The notes beneath the pieces were generated by a model, which was given only the letters and a program-made list of their open reading frames with translations, was not told where the DNA came from and ran no database searches. Source: Devosia sp. (GTDB lineage Bacteria > Pseudomonadota > Alphaproteobacteria > Rhizobiales > Devosiaceae). From it: a DNA stretch of 64,000 bases. The position numbers and the translations under genes are program-made. Shown piece after piece: positions 17,620 through 27,600 of this stretch; positions within the stretch are counted from its first letter, which is position 1, and each line of letters starts with the position of its first letter. The stretch spans positions 1-64,000 of the forward strand of contig NZ_JAFKHE010000030.1 in NCBI RefSeq assembly GCF_017307495.1, in the 5' to 3' direction.

Positions 17620-18660
17620 GTGACCAGTCCCAAGACCGATGCCAGCTTCATGCGCCAGGAAGTGGAGGAGATTCCCGCCGCCATCGCGCGTCTCCTCGCC
17701 GAGGGGCGTGACGACTTCGCGCGGGGCGGCAAGGCGCTGCGCGAGCGGGATCCGGTTGCGATCGTCACCATCGCGCGCGGCTCGTCGGACCATGCCTCGT
17801 CGTTCCTGAAATACGCGATCGAACTCCTCGCCGGCGTGCCGGTAGCATCGGTCGGGCCGTCCATCGTCTCGATCTACGGGCGCGAGCTGAAGCTCGGCCG
17901 CACTGCTGCCATCGCCATCTCCCAGTCGGGGAAGAGCCCCGACATCGTGTCGATGACCCAGGCCGCGCGCCGTTCGGGGGCGCTGACCTTCGCGCTCACC
18001 AACACGCCGGACTCGCCGCTGGCCGCCGCAGCCGACCAGACCATCGCCCTGCGCTCGGGCGAGGAAAAGTCGGTGGCGGCCACCAAGACCTTCGTCGCCT
18101 CGGTCGTCGCCGGCCTCGGGATCATCGGAAGCTGGTTGGAAGACAAGGCCTTGCAGGCGGCTCTCGACTCCTTGCCGCAGGTGCTCGAGCAGGCGGTCGG
18201 CTGCGATTGGTCACCGCTGCTCGGCGCGCTCGACGGGCATCAGTCGATGTATGTGCTGGGCCGCGGTCCGGCTCTGGCGATCGCCAGCGAGGCGGCGCTG
18301 AAGTTCAAGGAAACCTGTGGCATCCACGCCGAGGCCTACAGCGCTGCCGAGGTCATCCACGGCCCGGCGCGCATCGTCGAGCATCACTTCCCGGTCCTCG
18401 CCCTCGCGGCACGCGATGCAGCCGAGACCTCGGTTGCCGAGGTGGCCGGGCGGCTGGCCGGGCAGGGGGCCCGCGTGTTCATCACCTCGACCAATTCCGG
18501 CACCGCCGAGCGGCTGCCCTTCGCGGCCTCCGGCCACCCGATCACCGACGCGCTCGCGCTGGTCGTCAGCTTCTACGGCCTGGTGGAGGCGCTCAGCCGG
18601 CGGCGCGGCTTCGATCCGGACCGCCCGCCGCACCTCAAGAAGGTGACGGAAACCATCTAG
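17620..18660 (+). CDS. SIS-domain glucosamine-6-phosphate deaminase (NagB-II type)
   Basis: A 346-residue protein with two SIS domains, homologous to the isomerase half of GlmS but lacking the glutaminase half. Typical motifs are ARGSSDHAS, ISQSGKSPDIV, EEKSVAATKTFVAS, LGRGPALAIASEAALKFKET and AEVIHGP. NagB-II enzymes convert GlcN-6-P to fructose-6-P and ammonia. It starts with GTG two bases after the regulator stop, so the two are probably coupled. Placement before nagA supports the deaminase assignment over AgaS-type galactosamine specificity, though that is not excluded. Confidence 0.85.
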   Translation: MTSPKTDASFMRQEVEEIPAAIARLLAEGRDDFARGGKALRERDPVAIVTIARGSSDHASSFLKYAIELLAGVPVASVGPSIVSIYGRELKLGRTAAIAISQSGKSPDIVSMTQAARRSGALTFALTNTPDSPLAAAADQTIALRSGEEKSVAATKTFVASVVAGLGIIGSWLEDKALQAALDSLPQVLEQAVGCDWSPLLGALDGHQSMYVLGRGPALAIASEAALKFKETCGIHAEAYSAAEVIHGPARIVEHHFPVLALAARDAAETSVAEVAGRLAGQGARVFITSTNSGTAERLPFAASGHPITDALALVVSFYGLVEALSRRRGFDPDRPPHLKKVTETI

Positions 18661-18761
18661 GGCGCTTCGCCGTTTCGCTGGGACGGCGATTGCCCTGGCC
18701 CTGATTGGTCGCGCTTTCGAACCGAACGGTCGCCCCGAAAGCGCTCGAGGAGCGGAGACAC

Positions 18762-19916
18762 ATGACGAGCAAGACGGCCTTCACCGGAGCCCGCATCTTC
18801 GATGGCGCGGAATGGCATGACCGGATGGCGCTGGTCGTCACCGATGGCCGGGTCGAGGGGCTCATCGCCGCCGACTCGCCCACCGATGCAATGCGGGTGC
18901 CGGCCGATGGCGCGCTGATCGTCCCCGGGTTCATCGACCTGCAGGTGAACGGCGGCGGCGGGGCGCTGCTGAACGACACGCCGACGGTCGACGCGATCCG
19001 CACCATCTGCGCTGCCTTCGCCCGGTTCGGTACCACCGCGTGCCTCCCCACCATCGTCACCGACACGGTGGACAAGAACGTCGCGACGATCGCCGCCGGA
19101 GTTGCGGCGGTCGAGCAGGGCGTCCCTGGCTTCCTCGGCCTCCATCTTGAAGGGCCGCACCTCGCCGTGTCCCGCAAGGGCGCTCATGACCCCAGGCTGA
19201 TCCGTCCGATGGACGAATCGGATCTGCAGCGGCTGATCGAGGCGAAGCGCCAGCTGCCGAATCTCCTCATCACCGTCGCCGCCGAAACCGTTGGCCCGGA
19301 ACAGGTTTCCCGCCTTGCCGCGGCCGGTGTCACCGTCAGCATCGGCCACTCCGATGGCACCTACGCGCAGGTGAGGGCCGCGGCCGAGGCCGGCGCCTCG
19401 GTGGTGACGCACCTGTTCAACGCCCAGAGCCAGATCGGCAATCGCGAGCCCGGCGTGGTCGGCGCGGCTCTGGACCTGCCGTCGATCAGTGCCGGGTTGA
19501 TTGCCGACGGCATCCACGTGCACCCCGCCTCGATCGGCATTGCGCTGCGCGCCAAGCGCGGGCCGGGCCAGATCTTTCTCGTCACCGACGCGATGTCGAT
19601 CACCGGCACCGATTGGCAGAGCTTCGAACTCACCGGCCGCACGGTCTATCGCAAGGATGGGGCGCTCCGTCTCGCCGACGGCACGCTGGCCGGCGCCGAC
19701 CTGACCATGATCGACGCCATCCGCTACATGCACGAGACGATCGGCCTGCCGCTCGACGAAGCGCTGCGCATGGCCAGCCTCTACCCGGCGATGGCAATCA
19801 GGACCGATGCAACGCACGGCCACCTGCGGCGCGGCGCCCGAGCCGACTTTGCGGTCCTCGGCGACGACCTGTCGGTACGCTCGACCTGGATCGGCGGCAG
19901 CAAGGTCTTCGGCTGA
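18762..19916 (+). CDS. nagA: N-acetylglucosamine-6-phosphate deacetylase
   Basis: A 384-residue amidohydrolase-superfamily enzyme that converts GlcNAc-6-P to GlcN-6-P and acetate. Key motifs are PGFIDLQVNGGGG, the metal glutamate in LHLEGPHL, IGHSDGTY, VTHLFNAQ and the catalytic aspartate in LVTDAMS. The ATG at 18762 has GAGGAG nearby upstream and begins where homology begins. It follows the deaminase gene by 101 bp and ends before a bidirectional terminator. It links MurQ output to the NagB-II step. Confidence 0.95.
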   Translation: MTSKTAFTGARIFDGAEWHDRMALVVTDGRVEGLIAADSPTDAMRVPADGALIVPGFIDLQVNGGGGALLNDTPTVDAIRTICAAFARFGTTACLPTIVTDTVDKNVATIAAGVAAVEQGVPGFLGLHLEGPHLAVSRKGAHDPRLIRPMDESDLQRLIEAKRQLPNLLITVAAETVGPEQVSRLAAAGVTVSIGHSDGTYAQVRAAAEAGASVVTHLFNAQSQIGNREPGVVGAALDLPSISAGLIADGIHVHPASIGIALRAKRGPGQIFLVTDAMSITGTDWQSFELTGRTVYRKDGALRLADGTLAGADLTMIDAIRYMHETIGLPLDEALRMASLYPAMAIRTDATHGHLRRGARADFAVLGDDLSVRSTWIGGSKVFG

Positions 19917-19951
19917 CGCCCAGCGCAACGCAGCCACGTGGCAAAAAGCAG

Positions 19952-19979
19952 ATCGGCCGCCCCCTTCGGAGCGGCCGAT
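19952..19979. terminator. Hairpin terminator between convergent nagA and SDR genes
   Basis: A perfect 9-bp GC-rich stem, ATCGGCCGC / GCGGCCGAT, with a 10-nt loop lies 35 bp after the nagA stop. It is preceded by AAAAAGC and followed by TTGCTGT, giving weak U-tracts on both strands. It probably serves nagA and the convergent SDR gene. Confidence 0.6.
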
Positions 19980-20059
19980 TGCTGTCATGCAGGATGCTGG
20001 CCCGTCTGCCATGCGGCGAGGCAGCCGCCTGCCGCTAAGCTTGACCGTATTGTCTGAGA

Positions 20060-20803
20060 CTAGCCGCGGCCGATGTAGGGCATCGTCGTTGCCATCACCG
20101 TGATGAACTGGACATTGGCCTCGAGCGGCAGTCCGGCCATGTAGAGGATCGCGTCGACGACGTGCCGGACGTCGAATGTCGGCTCGGGCTCCATGGTGCC
20201 GTTGGCCTGCAGCGACCCGGTGGTCATGCGGGCGGTCATGTCGGTGGCGGTATTGCCGATGTCGATCTGCCCGCAGGCGATGTTGAAGGCGCGCCCGTCG
20301 AGCGAAATCGCCTTGGTCAGCCCGGTGATGGCATGCTTGGTAGCCGTGTAGGCAGCTGCCCCCGGGCGCGGCACGTGCGCGGAGATCGAGCCGTTGTTGA
20401 CGATCCTGCCGCCCTGCGGCTGCTGGTCCCGCATCGCCCGAAACGCCTCGCGCGCCACATAGAAGGCGCCGTTGAGGTTCACGTCGACCATGTCCTGCCA
20501 CGTGCCGATGTCGGTATCGCCGAAGCTCGCCTGCGGTGCGAAGCGCCCGGCATTGTTGAAGACGAAATCGACCCGGCCCAGCTTGGCGCGCAGATCCGTG
20601 AAGTACCGATGCACCGCCGCCGGATCGGATACGTCGCACACGCCGCTGTAGGCCGCCCCGCTGAGCCGCGCCGTCTCCGCCAGCTCGGCCTCGCGCCGCC
20701 CTAGGATCGCGACGCGATACCCGGCCTTGCCCAGTCCGATCGCCGTCGCCCGGCCGATTCCGGATGTCGCGCCGGTCACCACCGCCACGTTGTCGTCAGT
20801 CAT
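20060..20803 (-). CDS. Short-chain dehydrogenase/reductase
   Basis: A 247-residue classical SDR. The cofactor motif TGATSGIG is at residues ~10-17, NNAG near residue 88, the catalytic Ser in NNGSIS, and the Tyr/Lys pair in AYTATKHA. The extended Rossmann fold is complete. A purine-rich GGGGAAC ribosome site precedes the ATG. It stands alone between nagA (convergent) and the TPR-sulfotransferase gene (divergent). Substrate unknown. Confidence 0.88.
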   Translation of the reverse strand: MTDDNVAVVTGATSGIGRATAIGLGKAGYRVAILGRREAELAETARLSGAAYSGVCDVSDPAAVHRYFTDLRAKLGRVDFVFNNAGRFAPQASFGDTDIGTWQDMVDVNLNGAFYVAREAFRAMRDQQPQGGRIVNNGSISAHVPRPGAAAYTATKHAITGLTKAISLDGRAFNIACGQIDIGNTATDMTARMTTGSLQANGTMEPEPTFDVRHVVDAILYMAGLPLEANVQFITVMATTMPYIGRG

Positions 20804-21009
20804 TTTCAGGTTCCCCGCCCTTGTTTGCGTCCATATGGACGAGGAGTTGCGGCAGAGACAAGGCAGCCTCCGGAGCGCTCTCCGGAAAAGTTGCCTGGGT
20901 TTCCGGTTCGACAGCGCGGCAAATCCAGGACTTGGCGCCTGTCGTCGTTGCGGCTAAACGGCGTAAAGCTTCAGGCTGATCCCCGCCAACAACGGGCCCG
21001 CGGACACCA

Positions 21010-22770
21010 ATGCGCAAGCCAACTCGATTGCCCCCCCGGAGGGCGCCCAGCCAGTCCATGGCCGAGCTGCTGCAGGCGGGGCTGCGGCTGCACCAGTCCG
21101 GTCGCGCCGAGGAAGCTGCCGGTCACTACCAGCGCGTGCTGGCAGCGGAGCCCCGGAATCCAGCCGCCAACCACCTCCTCGGTCTGGTGCACCTGCAGCG
21201 TGGCCGCCATGACCTCGCCGTCGACCACATCGCGCGGGCCGTGGCGGCACGGCCGGACGATGCGCAGTACCTCTGCAACCTCGGCGTGGCGCTGAACGGA
21301 GCCGGCCGTCCGGAAGAAGCGGTCCCCGCGTTCCAGCGGGCCATCGCCGCCCATCCCGGCTTCGCCGAGGCCCACTCCAACCTCGGCATGGCCTATCGCG
21401 CGCTGCGCCGGTTCGACGAGGCCGTGGGCGCCTATCGGCAGGCGGTCGCGCTCAAGCCGGCCGAGGCGGGCTTCCACTACAACCTGGGCAACGTCCTCGG
21501 CGAGGCCGGCTTCATAGTCGAGGCCGAGGCGGCCTATCGCGAGGCGCTGCGCCTCCGGCCCGGTTACGCCCCTGCGGTGAATGCCCTCGCCGGGCAGCTC
21601 TATGATCGCGGCAGGCCGGCCGAGGGCCTGCAACTGGTCGACGCCGCGCTGGCGCTGGCGCCGAACGACGCGGTGCTGCATATGCGGCGCGGCCGGCTGC
21701 TGGAGCAACTGGGACGCCTCGAGGATGCCGTTGGCGCCTACGATCGGTCTCTGCTGCTCAGCCCCGGCTTCGGCGAGGCGCATCAACATCGTGCGCACCT
21801 GCGCCGGTACGAGCATCGCGATGCCGACGTGGACGCCATGCAGGCCTTGTTCTCCGATGTCGATGCTCCGCTCGATGACCGGGTGTTCGCCGGCTTTGGC
21901 CTGGGCAAGGCATTGACCGACCTGGGCGAGCACGAGGCAGCCGTGGACACCTACCTGGCGGTCAACCGCCTGCATCGCGACCGTATCGCATTCTCCCTGG
22001 ATCGGGCCCGGGCCGAGCTGCGCGCCGATGTCGGGCGCTTCGCCGGACTGGAGCTGCCGCGTCCGGGCGTCGGCCATGCCGGCGCGGCGCCGATCTTCGT
22101 GGTCGGCCTGCCGCGCTCGGGCAAGAGCACGCTCGAGGCGATCCTGGCGCGCCATCCCGACGTGGCCCCCGCCGGCGAGCTGCCGACGCTGAGCCGGCTC
22201 TTCACCCAGCTCATGCGCCAGCATGGGGAGGTACGTGCGATTCCCACGTCGGCCTACGAGGCAGTCGGGCGGGCCTATATGGAAGAAGCGGGGCGCTCCG
22301 TGCCACAAGGGCGGATCGTCGTCGACACGATGCCGTCCAACTATCGCCACATCGGCCTCATCCGGGCCGCCTTGCCCGACGCCCGCATCGTCTGGTGCCG
22401 GCGCGCTCCGGCCGCGCACTGCGTCGCCATCTTCGAGAAGTACCTCACGGGCAGGGGCTACGAGTACGCCTTCGACCTCGACGAGCTGGTTGCGTATCAT
22501 GCGGCGTATCGCGACGCGGCCGTGGCGTGGCGGGCCGTCGCGGGCGACGCGATTCTCGAACTCGACCTGGCCGATTTGCGCGCAGATCCCGACGCCAGGT
22601 TGCGCGAAGTGGCCGAATTCTGCGGACTTTCGTGGGAGGGTGCCGTTTCCGTCGACCTCGAGACCGAGCCGCAGCTCGGCGGCTGGAGCGCCGAGCGTCT
22701 CTCCGGCAACCGGTCCGCTCAGATGGCCGCCTGGTATCGCGCCGCCCCTTGGCTCCACACGCTGGCTTGA
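21010..22770 (+). CDS. TPR-repeat sulfotransferase family protein
   Basis: A 586-residue two-part protein. Residues ~17-280 are about seven tetratricopeptide repeats (for example FAEAHSNLGMAYRALRRFDEA). Residues ~355-580 form a sulfotransferase domain with the PAPS-binding loop FVVGLPRSGKSTLEAIL and the 3'-phosphate region around RIVWCRRAPA. Such proteins transfer sulfate from PAPS to a protein, glycan or lipid; the acceptor is unknown. No signal peptide. The ATG at 21010 lacks a clear ribosome site; a start at 21058 (MAELLQAG) is possible. No glycan genes adjoin it. Confidence 0.85.
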   Translation: MRKPTRLPPRRAPSQSMAELLQAGLRLHQSGRAEEAAGHYQRVLAAEPRNPAANHLLGLVHLQRGRHDLAVDHIARAVAARPDDAQYLCNLGVALNGAGRPEEAVPAFQRAIAAHPGFAEAHSNLGMAYRALRRFDEAVGAYRQAVALKPAEAGFHYNLGNVLGEAGFIVEAEAAYREALRLRPGYAPAVNALAGQLYDRGRPAEGLQLVDAALALAPNDAVLHMRRGRLLEQLGRLEDAVGAYDRSLLLSPGFGEAHQHRAHLRRYEHRDADVDAMQALFSDVDAPLDDRVFAGFGLGKALTDLGEHEAAVDTYLAVNRLHRDRIAFSLDRARAELRADVGRFAGLELPRPGVGHAGAAPIFVVGLPRSGKSTLEAILARHPDVAPAGELPTLSRLFTQLMRQHGEVRAIPTSAYEAVGRAYMEEAGRSVPQGRIVVDTMPSNYRHIGLIRAALPDARIVWCRRAPAAHCVAIFEKYLTGRGYEYAFDLDELVAYHAAYRDAAVAWRAVAGDAILELDLADLRADPDARLREVAEFCGLSWEGAVSVDLETEPQLGGWSAERLSGNRSAQMAAWYRAAPWLHTLA

Positions 22771-22980
22771 TGAACAGCGTTGTCATCCGGGCCCCGGAGG
22801 CGCCTGGCCGGACGCGCTAACGGACCGGTCACACCTGTTAACAGGCGGTTTCCAAACCTGTGCTGAATCTGCAACAGGCCTCCTTCAACCACCTTGCCGG
22901 TGCCCCAATTCGGCCATTCTGCGATTGCGCGCATCGAACTCCTGCGTAGAGTGGCTAATGCGAATCCATGCATGGGATCG

Positions 22981-23038
22981 TTTGTCGGTCGCAAACGCGA
23001 CGACAACACACACAAGAGTGTGGTCGCGTTTCGACAAA
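22981..23038 (+). promoter_or_regulatory. Porin mRNA leader with two mutually exclusive hairpins
   Basis: In the 314-bp gap before the porin gene, arm 1 (22982-22992) pairs with arm 2 (22997-23006): ten pairs, one bulged G, loop AAAC. Alternatively arm 2 (22993-23001) pairs with arm 3 (23023-23031) over nine bases (AAACGCGAC / GTCGCGTTT). This is extended inward by CACAC/GTGTG and outward by TTTGTCG/CGACAAA, giving 21 pairs in all. Both folds use 22997-23001, so they exclude each other. The element ends 46 nt before the ATG. The rest of the gap shows no gene. Confidence 0.55.
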
Positions 23039-23084
23039 CCGCCGGGCAACTGGCAAAACGAATGACTGACTTTGGAGGTCAATA

Positions 23085-24425
23085 ATGAAAATCAGGAGCC
23101 TTCTTCTGGGTTCTGTTGCGGCGGCTGGTCTCTCGACCGGTGCCTTTGCGGCCGATCTCGGCGTTCTGACGTCGCTCGACGTTTGCGACGCGCTTGGCCT
23201 GTCGGGCCTGACGATCTCGTCGGACACCAACTGCCTGCAGATCACCGGTGAAGTGAAGTACAACTTCAACTGGGGTGACTACACCGACAACGGCGACAGC
23301 GCGGTCTTCGTGGACACCGAGGCCGATGGCGGTCTCGACCTGCTGCCGGTTGGCAATGGTTACAACGATTGGTCGTCCAAGTTCAGCGCCTGGATCAAGT
23401 TCGTTGCGACCGCTGACTCTGACTTCGGTCCTGCCAAGGCCGTGCTGAAGCTGAAGCAGAAGGACTACAAGCTCGTCACCGATGCTGGCTACTCCGGCAG
23501 CAGCGCCTATGACACCAGCACTGGCTCGTCCAGCGGCGGAGTCTATATGGACGAAGCTTATGTCTCGATCGGCGACTCGACTGTGATCATGGCGGGCAAG
23601 AAGGGCTCGATCATGAAGAAGGGCGACGACGAACCGCTGAACTGGCTCGGCCTGTTCAACTCGGAAGACGTCGATTCGGGCGTGTCGTGGGGCCCGGATG
23701 TGTCGATCGGCGACGGCGGTCACGTGATCCAGATCACTTCCGACCTCGGCAATGGCGTGTCGGTTGGCGCGGGTCTCGAGAACCTCGATGGCTCGACCGC
23801 GTCTGAGGCCGGTACGGCTGTCGGCTATATCGCCTACGCTGGCGAAGGCATTTCGGCCCATGTGACGGTCGCTGCTGCTGGCGTGCTCGATGGCACGGTT
23901 GAGGACTGGGGCGTCCACGCTGGCTTCGCTGGTACCTTCGACAACTTCAAGGTCGTTCTGGCCGGTGCTTACGGCCACGACGATGTGATGAGCAGGGACT
24001 ACTGGAACGTGCTGGCGTCGGCTTCGGCCACGTTCGACATGTTCACGATCGCCGCTTCGTTCGAAGCCGTGCAGAACGACGGCAACGACACCGACTACGG
24101 TGCTGGTGCGTCCATCGCTGCAACCGTATCGGATGGCGTGACGCTCAACCTGGGCGGTCGCTGGTACCACGAAGGAACCTCGGGCGACGACTCCTACCAG
24201 ATCGCGGCCTCGGTGGCTGCGGCTGTGACCGAGTCGATCACTCTCACGGGTGAAATCGGCTACCTCAACAACGACGACGGCGAAGACGCGATGTACGGTT
24301 CGGCCAAGCTGGCCTGGGCTCCGGGCGGCGGCTACACCTCGTCGGTCAAGGGCACCGTGTCCTCGGCCAATTGGGGCGACCTCGGCTACAAGATCGAGAC
24401 CGAGTTCAAGAAGACCTTCGAGTAA
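23085..24425 (+). CDS. Outer-membrane porin (Porin_2 type)
   Basis: A 446-residue beta-barrel porin with a 22-residue Sec signal peptide ending AFA. The mature N-terminus carries two cysteines around a short loop (DVCDAL ... DTNCLQITGEVKYNF), as in Rhizobiales porins of the Omp2 type. The protein is rich in aspartate and glycine, with alternating strands and a C-terminal Phe-Glu. GGAGG lies 6 nt before the ATG. Codon choice (many GCT, GGT) differs from neighbouring genes and suggests strong expression. It is monocistronic, with its own terminator and a structured leader. Confidence 0.93.
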   Translation: MKIRSLLLGSVAAAGLSTGAFAADLGVLTSLDVCDALGLSGLTISSDTNCLQITGEVKYNFNWGDYTDNGDSAVFVDTEADGGLDLLPVGNGYNDWSSKFSAWIKFVATADSDFGPAKAVLKLKQKDYKLVTDAGYSGSSAYDTSTGSSSGGVYMDEAYVSIGDSTVIMAGKKGSIMKKGDDEPLNWLGLFNSEDVDSGVSWGPDVSIGDGGHVIQITSDLGNGVSVGAGLENLDGSTASEAGTAVGYIAYAGEGISAHVTVAAAGVLDGTVEDWGVHAGFAGTFDNFKVVLAGAYGHDDVMSRDYWNVLASASATFDMFTIAASFEAVQNDGNDTDYGAGASIAATVSDGVTLNLGGRWYHEGTSGDDSYQIAASVAAAVTESITLTGEIGYLNNDDGEDAMYGSAKLAWAPGGGYTSSVKGTVSSANWGDLGYKIETEFKKTFE

Positions 24426-24448
24426 GCCTTACGGCCCAATCGGAATGG

Positions 24449-24480
24449 AAGGCCCGGCGTCAGCCGGGCCTTTCTTCGTT
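24449..24480 (+). terminator. Rho-independent terminator of the porin gene
   Basis: The stem AAGGCCCGGC / GCCGGGCCTT with loop GTCA is followed by TCTTCGTTT, 23 bp after the porin stop. This is a strong intrinsic terminator. Confidence 0.9.
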
Positions 24481-24686
24481 TGGGCGGCGCGAACGGGCCG
24501 TTCTTGCGTTGCCGTCCGTTCGGGATGCGCTCAGCCGCCGTTCATCTCCGTTCACCTAACTGTGCTCCGGCACGGCGGAAAAACCGCTTCGGACAAAGAG
24601 TTGGCGCACTTCTCCGATTCAGTGATTGGGGCTATGCCTCGTCGGGCGCGGGCGGCCGGCGCGAACACTGTGGATCCGGGACTGGT

Positions 24687-27600
24687 ATGAGCATCTTCCT
24701 CAAGTGGGGTGTACCTGCGTTTGTCACGGTCGTCGGCGGCACCGCCGCCGCCATCGCCACGTCCGGAGCCGCCATGCCGCCGGACCTGACCGCCCGCGCC
24801 AGCGCCGCGATCGCCGATGCGAACTGGGCCGAAGTCAGCTTCGATGCGCGCGACGCCACGCTCAGCGGCACCGCGACGACGCAGCGGATGATCGACGACG
24901 CCGTGGCCAGGGTCGCCGCCGTCCACGGCGTCCGCTCGGTGACCGCGAAGGTCGTGCTCGCCGAGTACGCGAGCCCGTTCCCGTTTGTCGCCTCCATCGC
25001 CGGCGGCACGATCAGGCTGGCCGGTGGCTTGCCCGACGAGGACGCGCGCGCCCCGATCCTCGCGGCCGCCGGGGCCGGGACCACCGACGCGATGCGCCCG
25101 ATGTCCGGCGGACCGGGCCGCGCCACCTGGGTCGCGGCGGTCGACTACGCCCTCGGCTATGCGCGCGAGCTCGACGAGGGCGAGGTGGCCCTGGCCGACC
25201 TGACGCTCACCGTCTCGGGGCGTGCGAAATCGCCCGAATCTTATGCCGCGTTGCAGCGGCTCGCGGCTGCGCCGGCGCCGGCCGGTGTCGTCCTCGCCTT
25301 CCACGAATTCACGCCCCCGCTGCACTCGCCCTACGAGTGGCGCGCCGAGTATGACGGCAGCCGCCTGATCCTCTCCGGCGCCGCGCCGAGCGGCGAGGTT
25401 GCGAACGCCCTCGAGGCGCTGGCGCCCAGCAGCAAGCCGGTCTCCACCAGCATGGTCGTCGCCTCCGGAGCCCCGTCCGGGTTCGAGGCGACGGCAAGCC
25501 AACTGGTGCAGAATCTGCTGAAACTGGAGCGCGGTAGCGCCACGATCTCAGGTACCACGTCAACGCTGTCGGGTTCTCCCGCGGATCCGGCGACTGCCGA
25601 AGCCATACGCGTGGCGATGACGCCGGGCGGAACGACCGTAACGCTCGGGCCCCCGCAGGTGCAGCAGTACTGGTTCAGCGCCGAGCGCGGCGCCACCGAA
25701 ATCATCCTCGACGGTTTCGTGCCGGATGAGGCGCTGCGCGACCGCCTCGAAGCGATGGACGGAGTCGACGCTGCCAGCCTCGAACTCGGCCGCGGCGCTC
25801 CCGAGCGCTTCGAGTCCGGCGTGGATTTCATCGTAGAGGCCCTGGGCCACATGAGCGAAGGCCGTGGCAGCCTTGCCGGCACGGCGATCAGCCTTTCCGG
25901 CCGCGCCACCACCGTGGCTGAGTTCACCCGGCTGGAGACGACGCTCGACCTCGGTGCGCCGCAGGGATTGATCCTTGCCGGCACCGACATCAAGCCGCCG
26001 CTGGCGACACCGTTCACCTTCGCGGCCGAAAAGACCGCTGGCGGAGCGTTTGCCGTTTCCGGGCACGTGCCGAGCGAGGCGGTGCGCAAGGCCGTGCTGG
26101 CCGCCCTGCCGGGCGCCGCCGCCGACAGCACCACGATCGCCGACGGCAACCCGGCCGACTTCCGGGACGCCGCGATCAAGGCCGTTGGCGTTCTCGCCCT
26201 CCTCGACACCGGCAAGGTGGCCTATGACGGCGCGAGCTGGAGCCTGACCGGCACCGTCGACAGCCCGACCAAGGCCTTCGCCGCCGAGAGCGCCTTCGCC
26301 ACGGCCGGCCTGCGTGCCGCCGGATGGTCCTACGCCGTGGCGCTGCCGGCCGCGTCGACCCCAGCGGCGCTGCCGGTGATCGATCCCTACGCCTGGCGCG
26401 CCCAGAAGCTGGCCGGAGGAGGCGTGACGTTCTCGGGTTTCGTGCCGACGCCGCAGTTGAAGTCCTACCTGGCGGTGCATGCCGGCCAGGGCGTGACCGA
26501 CGGCTCCGCCCTCGGGGCCGGTGCGCCGGACGGCTTCATTGGCGATGCCATTGCTGCTCTCGACGCGCTGTTGGCGCTCGACGAGGGCAGTGTCAGCCTG
26601 TCGGCAGGCAGCTGGTCGCTCGACGGCAAGATCAGGACATCGGCCCACCGCCAGGCAGTGGAAAGCCAGCTGCGGCGGGCAGCAGACACCTCGCGCTGGC
26701 ATGTCGCGATCCAGGCCGCCGACGCAGCCCCGGTCGTCGCCCCCTTCGTCTGGTCGGCGACCAAGGCGGCCGATGGCGCAGTCACGCTCGCCGGCTACGT
26801 CCCGACCGAATCGCTGCGCGCCGCTCTGGCCGCCGCGGGTGGGACGGGTGTCGTCGACAGGACGCTCGTCGGCTCGGGCGAGCCGCCGGGGTTCGATGCC
26901 GACGCCGGCGCCGGGCTTGCCGCACTGCTGAAGCTCGAAACCGGCGAACTCCGCTACGACGGCACGCGCTGGTCGATTTCCGGGCAGCCGAAGTCGCCCG
27001 CCGAAGCAGATGCCGTGACTGCCGCCGTCGCAGCGATGTCGGATGGAGGCGCGTCCTGGACCGCGGCGCTTGCCGCTCCGCTGGAGGCCGGGCCGGCCGC
27101 TCCGGTTGCGCCGGAGACCGTCGCGACCGACCCCGCGACCAACGCAGCCTCGGATCAAGCTGTCACCGTCGAGCCGGCGACGCCGGCGGCCGATGACGCC
27201 CAGCCGGTCCCGGCAGAGCCGGCGAAGCCCGCAGCCGACGCGGAAACCGCGGTCGCGGCGATCGAGCCGGCTGCGGAGACGCCGACGCCGCCCGCCGTGC
27301 GCGACTATGTCTTCGACGCGCGCAAGGTGCTTGGCGGCCCGGTCACCTTCGCCGGCGCCGTGCCGGCCGAACCGATGCGGCGCTACCTCGCAGTCATCAC
27401 CGGCACCGAACCGGCCGAGGGTCTTTCGATCAGCGACAGCCTTCCCGAAGGCTTCATTCCTAGCGCCGAAGCCGGGAGCCGTGCGCTCAAGCTGCTGGCC
27501 GACGGCGAGTTCGGGCTCGACGGCGATACCTGGGTCTTCTCCGGGCGTGCCGAGACCGAGGCGCAGAAGCAGGCGGCGCTCGCCGAGCTGGCCGCGGCGC

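Noticed and set aside
20971..22758. 595-codon minus-strand frame opposite the TPR-sulfotransferase
   Set aside because: Mirror of a real gene with clear TPR and PAPS motifs; the antisense product has none.
22920..22952. TTGCGC ... TAGAGT as the porin promoter
   Set aside because: Spacing is acceptable, but both boxes are poor and similar pairs are easy to find in this composition.
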